Positions 30,036 to 35,084 of a stretch of 35,084 nucleotides of DNA are shown one piece after another. The translations under genes and the position numbers were made by a program. The notes under the pieces are model-generated. The model had not been told where the DNA came from, searched no databases, and saw only the letters and a program-made list of their open reading frames with translations. Source of the DNA: JBQCDV01 sp051960855 (lineage in GTDB: Bacteria; Actinomycetota; Actinomycetes; JAJZTN01); contig JBQCDV010000156.1 in assembly GCA_051960855.1 (NCBI GenBank), forward strand, positions 1 through 35,084. The letters run 5' to 3'. Position 1 is the first letter of the stretch. Each line of letters starts with the position of its first letter.

Positions 30036-30068
30036 GCCGCCGTCCACCGCCTTCCGGCGGATGGCGGC
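30036..30068 (+). terminator. Hairpin downstream of degV
   Basis: CCGCC (30047-30051), a TTCC loop and GGCGG (30056-30060) form the top of a stem that is extended, past an internal loop, by GCCGCC (30036-30041) with GGCGGC (30063-30068). There is no U-run. It lies about 60 nt past the degV stop and before the comEA promoter, so a terminator role is plausible. Confidence 0.35.
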
Positions 30069-30087
30069 AGTGGCGCGTTCTGCTGCC

Positions 30088-30093
30088 TAGCGT
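30088..30093 (+). promoter_or_regulatory. -10 box of leaderless comEA promoter
   Basis: TAGCGT ends seven bases before the comEA ATG (30101) with no Shine-Dalgarno between, the same arrangement as at degV, proA and nadD. Confidence 0.45.
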
Positions 30094-30100
30094 CGCGGGC

Positions 30101-30937
30101 ATGCCGCCTCCTGCCTCGCCCGGATCCCAGCGCCGCGACGGCGAGGTCTCCGCTCGCCTCGGGCGGCTGTTGCAGGCCGCCGACCGCCACGACGACGAGG
30201 CCCCAGATGGGTCGCCTCCTGCCCGGCACCGGCGCGCGCACCTCGGCGGCGAGGGCGTCCCCGTTGGCGCCGTGCCGCCACGACCGGTGTGGTCTCGGGC
30301 CGGTCTGGCCGTCCTCGCAGCGGTGGGCCTGGTCGCCATTGCTGTCTCAGTCGTGATGCTCCTCTCGTCCCGAGCCGAGGTCGTCGCGGTCTCGGGAGCC
30401 GTCGAGGGGAGGACGTCGAGGCAGCCGGCCGCGATCGCGTCCGGCGGGGCTCGGGACAGCAGCATGGGACGCGCCGGGCCGACAACCTCCGCCCGCCAGG
30501 GTCCCTCGGTCTCGGCCCCGGTGGTCGTCGACGTCGCCGGGCTCGTACGGCATCCCGGTCTGGTCACCCTGTCGCCCGGGGCGAGAGCGGGGGATGCGGT
30601 GGCAGCGGCCGGCGGCGTCCGCAGGGGCGCCGACCTCAGCCTGCTCAACCTCGCGACGCGCCTCACCGACGGTCAGCAGGTCCTCGTGCTGCCGTCCGGC
30701 GCCCCCCGAGCCGCGGCCGCCAACCCGTCCTCGTCAGGCTCGGCGGGACCGGTGGACCTCAACTCCGCCACCGTCGACGAGCTCGACCAGCTGCCTGGCA
30801 TCGGCCCCGTCCTGGCGCAACGCATCGTCGCCTGGCGTGAGGCCAACGGCCGCTTCGCTGCAGTGGACGAGCTGCAGGAGGTGTCGGGCATCGGAGCCCA
30901 CCTCTACGCGCAGCTACAGCCGCTGGTCACGGTCTAG
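30101..30937 (+). CDS. comEA: Competence protein ComEA (helix-hairpin-helix DNA-binding)
   Basis: A 278-residue membrane-anchored DNA-binding protein. A ~65-residue cytoplasmic N-terminus precedes one membrane helix (SRAGLAVLAAVGLVAIAVSVVMLL). After a Ser/Gly-rich linker comes an SLBB domain (VVDVAGLVRHPGLVTLSPGAR to QQVLVLPSG), then tandem helix-hairpin-helix motifs at the end: VDLNSATVDELDQLPGIGPV and FAAVDELQEVSGIGAHLY. ComEA binds incoming double-stranded DNA outside the membrane and hands it to ComEC, whose start codon overlaps this stop by one base. Other competence genes are not in the window. Confidence 0.94.
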   Translation: MPPPASPGSQRRDGEVSARLGRLLQAADRHDDEAPDGSPPARHRRAHLGGEGVPVGAVPPRPVWSRAGLAVLAAVGLVAIAVSVVMLLSSRAEVVAVSGAVEGRTSRQPAAIASGGARDSSMGRAGPTTSARQGPSVSAPVVVDVAGLVRHPGLVTLSPGARAGDAVAAAGGVRRGADLSLLNLATRLTDGQQVLVLPSGAPRAAAANPSSSGSAGPVDLNSATVDELDQLPGIGPVLAQRIVAWREANGRFAAVDELQEVSGIGAHLYAQLQPLVTV

Positions 30938-33396
30938 TGGCAGGAGAGCAGCGACCCCGGCCGCCTCATGATCTACGGTTGCTACCGGTGCTCCTCGGGC
31001 TCGCGCTCGGGTGCTGGTGGGCGACTGCGCCGCAGCCCGACTCCCTTCCGCTGTCGACGCGCGTGCTTGCGGCCGCGGCTCTCGCGATGGTGCCACCCCT
31101 CGCCTACGCTCTCGTGCGGCCGGTCGCCACCGCCCACCGGTGGCCGCTGCTGGGACTCCTCGTGGTGGGCGCTCTGCTCGCCGGACTCGTGCTCGGCGGC
31201 CTGCGGAGCAGCGACCTCCCCGAGCGTCCGCTCAGCCTGCTCGCTCGGTCGCGGGCGGACGTGACGTTTACCGGGACGGTCGAGTCGGTGCGACGCGCCG
31301 GTGGCAACGTCCACGGCGACCACCGGACCCGCGAGCTGTGTCTCGTCGAGCTACACCTGGCGTCCCTCGCCTCGGGGACCCAGCGCTGGCGCGTGTCGGC
31401 GACGACCACCCTGCTGGCGCCGGTGTCGTGGTCCAGCCTCGCACCGGGGACGCAGGTGACCGGTGCGGGGCGGGCTGAGCCTTCGACGCAGACTCCGCGG
31501 CAGGTGCTGCTGGCCGTCACCGAGCCGCCGCTCGTGACGTCTCCACCTGGCGGCGTCGGTCTCCTGGTCGCCGAGATCCGCGAAGGGATGCGCGAGGCGG
31601 TTCACCCGCTTCCGCCTAATCCGGCTGGCCTGCTGCCGGGCCTGGTGCTCGGCGACACCAGTGGCCTGGACCCGGAGACCGCAGCTGCCTTCAAGGTCAC
31701 CGGGCTGACGCATCTGGTCGCCGTCAGCGGGGGCAATCTCGCCATCGTCAGCGCGGCGGTGCTCGGACTCCTGCTGTCGTGCCGCGTGCGCCGCCGGCCC
31801 GCGATCGCCGGCGCGGCTCTGGCAATGCTCGGCTACGTCGTCGTCGTCGGTCCCGAGCCAAGCGTGCTGCGCGCGGCGGCCATGGCGGCGATTACTGTGG
31901 GCGGGCTGCTCGCCGGTCGCGCCCGCGAGACCCTGCCCACACTGCTCGCGGCTGCCTCGCTGCTGCTTGCCGTCGACCCGCACTTGGCGCGCAGCTACGG
32001 ATTCGCACTGTCGGTGCTTGCGACCGCGGGTCTGCTGACCTGGTCCGGGAGCTGGACGCGTGCCCTGGCGGGACTCCTGCAGTCGCACGTGCCGCTGCTC
32101 TTCGCGTCCCGCCGGGTCGCGACCGGTGCGGCGGCCTCGGTCTGCGTCCCCGCGGCGGCGCAGGTGGCGGTCTCGCCCGTTCTCGTGCTGCTGCAGCCGA
32201 CGCTGAGCCTCGTGAGCATCCCGGCCAACCTGGTCGCGGCGGTCGCGGTGGCCCCGGCGACGCTCCTGGGGCTGCTCACTGCGGTGCTCGCCCCGGTGTG
32301 CCTGCCGCTGGCCACAGCGCTGGCGTGGTGCGCACAGTGGCCCGCGCGCCTCATCCTGGCGGCCGCTGACATCGGCTCACGCGTGCCCGGCGGGACGCTG
32401 TCGTGGGTGCCGGGCGTCGCCGGTGCGCTCCTCCTCGTGCTGCTGGTGGCGCTCGTGGCCATCGGCCTGCGAGTCGGCCGGCGTGCCAGGGTGCGTGACC
32501 GGCTGCGCCCTCTCGCCGCCGCGTGCCTGCCGGTGGTCCTGACCGGCGGTCTGGCAGGGATCCCCGCCGCGGTGCGCCTGCGTCCAGCACCGTGGCCGCC
32601 CCCGGACTGGGCGGTGATCGCCTGCGACGTCGGACAGGGTGACGGGCTCCTCGTCCGTACCGGTCCCGACGCGGCCGCTGTCGTCGACACCGGTCCCGAC
32701 CCCGCCTCCATGAAGGCCTGCCTCACCCGAGTCGGGGTCACCCACCTCTCACTGCTGCTTCTCACCCACCTGCACGCCGACCACGTGGAAGGCGTGCCCG
32801 GCGTGCTCGCCGTCGCCCGTCCCGACCAGGTGCTCACCGGCCCGCTGGACGAGCCGCCGTCCGAGGGTCGCAGGGTCCGGCAATGGCTGCGCGAGGAAGG
32901 ACTGCAGGCTGCGACGGCGCCGGTCGGCGATGCCATCGCGATCGGCAACTCGACGTGGGAGTTCCTGTGGCCTCGCCGCGTCATCCCGGGTGATGAGGGC
33001 TCCGAGCCCAACAACGCCAGCGTCGTCGCCGTGGTGCACACCCCAGCTGTGAGCGTGCTGCTGACCGGAGACGTCGAGCCGGAGGCCCAGCGAGCGCTTC
33101 GTGCCGAGCTCGCCGACCGGCTGGGAGAGAGCGGCGTGGACGTGCTCAAGGTGCCCCACCACGGGTCGGCCTACCAGGACAGCGCGTTTCTCGCCGCGAC
33201 GCAGGCGCGACTGGCTCTCATCAGCGTGGGTGCCGGCAATGACTACGGCCATCCCGCTCCCTCCACCGTGGCCACCCTGAGCCGGCTCGGTATGCGCGTC
33301 GAGAGGACCGACCTCGCCGGCGGGATCGCCGTCGTGCGACGCGGCGGCGAGCTGCTCGTCAGCCCGCAGCGGCGGGAGGACCAGGAGTCGGAGTGA
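30937..33396 (+). CDS. comEC: DNA uptake channel ComEC/Rec2
   Basis: An 819-residue polytopic membrane protein. After several N-terminal helices there is an OB-like DUF4131 region (~100-200, FTGTVESVRRAGGNV). The Competence domain follows (~220-500) with LPGLVLGDTSGL and GLTHLVAVSGGNLAIVSA. The C-terminal metallo-beta-lactamase-like domain (~560-819) has the intact motif THLHADHVEG (His611, His613, Asp615, His616), SVLLTGDVEPEAQ and KVPHHGSAYQDS, consistent with nuclease activity on the non-transported strand. GTG 30937 overlaps the comEA stop. The gene looks complete, so DNA import may be functional. Confidence 0.95.
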   Translation: MAGEQRPRPPHDLRLLPVLLGLALGCWWATAPQPDSLPLSTRVLAAAALAMVPPLAYALVRPVATAHRWPLLGLLVVGALLAGLVLGGLRSSDLPERPLSLLARSRADVTFTGTVESVRRAGGNVHGDHRTRELCLVELHLASLASGTQRWRVSATTTLLAPVSWSSLAPGTQVTGAGRAEPSTQTPRQVLLAVTEPPLVTSPPGGVGLLVAEIREGMREAVHPLPPNPAGLLPGLVLGDTSGLDPETAAAFKVTGLTHLVAVSGGNLAIVSAAVLGLLLSCRVRRRPAIAGAALAMLGYVVVVGPEPSVLRAAAMAAITVGGLLAGRARETLPTLLAAASLLLAVDPHLARSYGFALSVLATAGLLTWSGSWTRALAGLLQSHVPLLFASRRVATGAAASVCVPAAAQVAVSPVLVLLQPTLSLVSIPANLVAAVAVAPATLLGLLTAVLAPVCLPLATALAWCAQWPARLILAAADIGSRVPGGTLSWVPGVAGALLLVLLVALVAIGLRVGRRARVRDRLRPLAAACLPVVLTGGLAGIPAAVRLRPAPWPPPDWAVIACDVGQGDGLLVRTGPDAAAVVDTGPDPASMKACLTRVGVTHLSLLLLTHLHADHVEGVPGVLAVARPDQVLTGPLDEPPSEGRRVRQWLREEGLQAATAPVGDAIAIGNSTWEFLWPRRVIPGDEGSEPNNASVVAVVHTPAVSVLLTGDVEPEAQRALRAELADRLGESGVDVLKVPHHGSAYQDSAFLAATQARLALISVGAGNDYGHPAPSTVATLSRLGMRVERTDLAGGIAVVRRGGELLVSPQRREDQESE

Positions 33397-33482
33397 GTCA
33401 GCCCCTGTCAGACCGCACTTCCGCGGCCGCCGAGCGGGTGCAGTCCACTGACTCTGTCAGAGGGCCGTGCGATGCTGCCGTG

Positions 33483-34502
33483 GTGAGTCCAGCCCCCGCC
33501 CGCGCCCGCGCCGGTGCCGCTTCTTCCCAGGCCTCCCCGCCGCCACACCTGACGCTCGTCGTGGGGCCGGAGGAGGTGCTGGTGGAGCGGGCCGTCGACG
33601 AAGCGGTGCGCCACGTCCGCCGCGCTCACGAGGAGGTTGAGGTCACCGACGTGAGCCTGTCCGGAGTCGAGCCGGGCGTCATCAACGCGGCGATGAGTCC
33701 CTCGCTGTTCGCGAGCACCACGCTGGTCGTGGCTCGAGGCGCCCAGGACGCTCCCGAGGACACCCTCGTCGAGCTGGCTGACGCGTGCGCTGCCATCGCC
33801 GGCGGCGACCTCGAGGGCGTCTACCTCGTGCTCACCCACCGCGGCGGGGTGCGTGGCAAGCGGGTGCTGGACGCCGCACGCAAGGCGGGAGCCGTCGAAG
33901 TTGCCTGCAAGGAGCTGAAGTACGACAGCGACAAGCTGAGATTCGTCGAGCGCGAGTTCTCCGTCGCACGGCGGCGCGCCACCGGCGACGCCGTTCGGGC
34001 ACTGGTCGACGCCTGCGGCAACGACCTGCGGGAGCTCGCCGCGGCCGTGTCGCAGATGCTTGTGGTCTCGGACGGCGAGATCACCGCCGAGCTCGTCGAC
34101 CGCTACCACGGCGGCCGGGTCGAGGCGACGGGCTTCAAGGTCGCGGACGCAGCGATCGAGGGCAGGTGCGCGGAGGCTCTGACGATGCTGCGCCACGCCC
34201 TCGCCACCGGCACCGACCCGGTCCCCGTCAACGCGGCGATCGGAGCGGGACTGCGGGCTTTGGTCAAGGTGGCGGCGGCGCGCCGGTCCGCCTCGCCGGA
34301 GGAGCTGGCGCGTGAGCTGAAGATGGCGCCGTTCCAGGTGAAGAAGGCGCGCGGCCAGCTCCGCGGCTGGACCGGCGACGGCATCGCGACCGCGATCTCC
34401 GCGGTGGCGTGGGCCGATGCGCAGATCAAGGGCGGCGGCGTCGACCCGCTGTACGCACTGGAGCGGACGGTCGTCACCGTGGCCACCGCACGCGGCGCCT
34501 GA
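33483..34502 (+). CDS. holA: DNA polymerase III subunit delta
   Basis: The delta subunit opens the beta clamp within the clamp loader. From GTG 33483 it has 339 residues: a divergent AAA+ domain (LTLVVGPEEVLVERAV, VYLVLTHRGGVRGKRVLDAAR), a middle domain (FVEREFSVARRRATGDAVRALVDACGNDLRELAAAVSQ) and the C-terminal collar domain (PVPVNAAIGAGLRALVKVAAAR, KMAPFQVKKARGQLRGW). GTG 33483 follows GATGCT (33471-33476) by six bases, a leaderless layout. GTG 33393, which overlaps the comEC stop, is in frame and would add 30 residues; both may be used. The order comEC-holA-rpsT is usual in actinobacteria. Confidence 0.92.
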   Translation: MSPAPARARAGAASSQASPPPHLTLVVGPEEVLVERAVDEAVRHVRRAHEEVEVTDVSLSGVEPGVINAAMSPSLFASTTLVVARGAQDAPEDTLVELADACAAIAGGDLEGVYLVLTHRGGVRGKRVLDAARKAGAVEVACKELKYDSDKLRFVEREFSVARRRATGDAVRALVDACGNDLRELAAAVSQMLVVSDGEITAELVDRYHGGRVEATGFKVADAAIEGRCAEALTMLRHALATGTDPVPVNAAIGAGLRALVKVAAARRSASPEELARELKMAPFQVKKARGQLRGWTGDGIATAISAVAWADAQIKGGGVDPLYALERTVVTVATARGA

Positions 34503-34551
34503 GCGGAAGGCGTCGTGACGAGCCGAGGCCGTGACGAGGTGACCGACACGA

Positions 34552-34588
34552 CGAAGGGCGCCACCCCGAGTCGGGGTGGCGCCCTTCG
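34552..34588. terminator. Bidirectional terminator between holA and rpsT
   Basis: An 18-base arm (34552-34569) is the exact complement of 34571-34588 around a single G; outside it CGACA and TGTCG extend the stem past a 3-nt bulge. It lies midway between the converging stops of holA (34502) and rpsT (34637) and can serve both directions. Long GC-rich hairpins without U-runs are usual in this clade. Confidence 0.75.
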
Positions 34589-34636
34589 TGTCGAGCGTGG
34601 TCGAACTGGGTCGGGCTGGCCGCCCGGAGCCTTGGC

Positions 34637-34900
34637 TCAGGCGCTCTTGGCGAGGCCCTTCGCGATGGCGGACTTGCGGTTGGCCGCCTGGTTCTTGTGG
34701 ATCACGCCCTTGCTCGCGGCCTTGTCCAGCTTGCGGGACGCGTCACGCATCAGCGTGCTGGCCGTCTCGAGGTCGCCAGCCTGCATCGCCTCGTTGTACT
34801 TGCGGATGGCCGTCTTGAGCGACGACTTGACCGCCTTGTTCCGCAGCCGGGCCTTCTCGTTCTGCCGGTTGCGCTTGATCTGGGACTTGATGTTCGCCAC
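34637..34900 (-). CDS. rpsT: 30S ribosomal protein S20
   Basis: An 87-residue basic helical protein of standard S20 length, which binds 16S rRNA early in 30S assembly. It begins MANIKSQIKRNRQNEKARLRN and contains KSSLKTAIRK and the C-terminal GVIHKNQAANRKSAIAKGL, all family-typical. It is transcribed alone, towards holA, from a promoter about 80 nt upstream, and shares the terminator hairpin at 34552-34588. Confidence 0.97.
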   Translation of the reverse strand: MANIKSQIKRNRQNEKARLRNKAVKSSLKTAIRKYNEAMQAGDLETASTLMRDASRKLDKAASKGVIHKNQAANRKSAIAKGLAKSA

Positions 34901-34981
34901 GCGACGGCCTTGTCCTCGATGTGGTGGTTGGGGATGCGGATGGCGCGCACGTGAAAGCGGTCACCATACGCGCGACAAGTC

Positions 34982-35011
34982 AGATTACCAGCCCGCAGGA
35001 CAGCCACTCAA
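34982..35011 (-). promoter_or_regulatory. rpsT promoter
   Basis: On the minus strand TTGAGT (35011-35006), an 18-nt spacer and TAATCT (34987-34982) make one of the best promoter matches in the window. The transcript would start near 34975, giving a leader of about 75 nt before the S20 ATG at 34900. Confidence 0.65.
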
Positions 35012-35026
35012 ACCAGCCCCGATCGG

Positions 35027-35082
35027 CAGGGCCAGCCCGGCACAGGCAGGACCGTCCCGGGAACGCCAGGGCCAGCCCGGCA
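35027..35082. repeat. 16-bp direct repeat at the window end
   Basis: CAGGGCCAGCCCGGCA at 35027-35042 recurs exactly at 35067-35082, two bases from the end of the sequence. The segment has no gene. A repeat at the very edge suggests the assembly broke in a repetitive stretch. Confidence 0.7.
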
Positions 35083-35084
35083 AA

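Overview
The window is a very GC-rich stretch (about 70% by eye) of an actinobacterial (Actinomycetota) chromosome. Evidence for this is the block rplU-rpmA-obgE-proB-proA-nadD-rsfS-histidine phosphatase followed later by leuS-degV-comEA-comEC-holA-rpsT, the frequent GTG starts, the start codons placed directly after TAnnnT-type -10 boxes (leaderless transcription), and a mycothiol-type maleylpyruvate isomerase relative. Genus cannot be fixed from the sequence. The window looks like a whole draft contig: it begins with a 14-base Illumina adapter remnant inside repeats and ends in another short repeat.

Layout. 1-664: adapter remnant, a duplicated 93-bp element, 45-bp tandem repeats, and the rplU promoter and leader; no supportable gene. 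665-9796 (+): ribosomal proteins L21 and L27, the GTPase Obg, the two proline-biosynthesis enzymes ProB and ProA with a small gene between them, two small membrane proteins, FdhD, NadD, RsfS, a membrane protein and a histidine phosphatase. 9812-11659 (-): tRNA-Ala(GGC), a zinc alcohol dehydrogenase and a START-like protein. 11814-16548 (+): an ABC export system with one large FtsX-type permease and two different ATPases, the first carrying an AbrB-like tail. 16090-17736 (-): an MFS exporter whose reading frame runs 459 nt into the converging ATPase gene; it is divergent from an ArsR-type regulator, with a palindromic operator at its start.

17799-25501 is the accessory part: ArsR regulator, acetyltransferase, SRPBCC protein, LLM oxidoreductase, DinB-type mycothiol enzyme, SCO6745-type protein, dimethylformamidase-like protein, VOC protein and a lone NodU/CmcH-family carbamoyltransferase preceded by three exact 12-bp repeats. 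This looks like small-molecule modification or detoxification, but no substrate can be named.

25718-35084 returns to conserved genes: a degenerate GGDEF-like membrane protein, leuS behind a full ribosome-mediated attenuator (leaderless 11-residue leader peptide with three Leu codons, pause hairpin, U-tract terminator), DegV, the DNA-uptake proteins ComEA and ComEC, DNA polymerase III delta (HolA), and the convergent rpsT (S20) with its own promoter.

The strongest non-gene signals are the leuS attenuator, the MFS/ArsR operator, the AbrB-like tail on an ABC ATPase, two inverted repeats that would hide Shine-Dalgarno sites, a 9-codon leader frame before the dimethylformamidase-like gene, and the triple repeat before the carbamoyltransferase.
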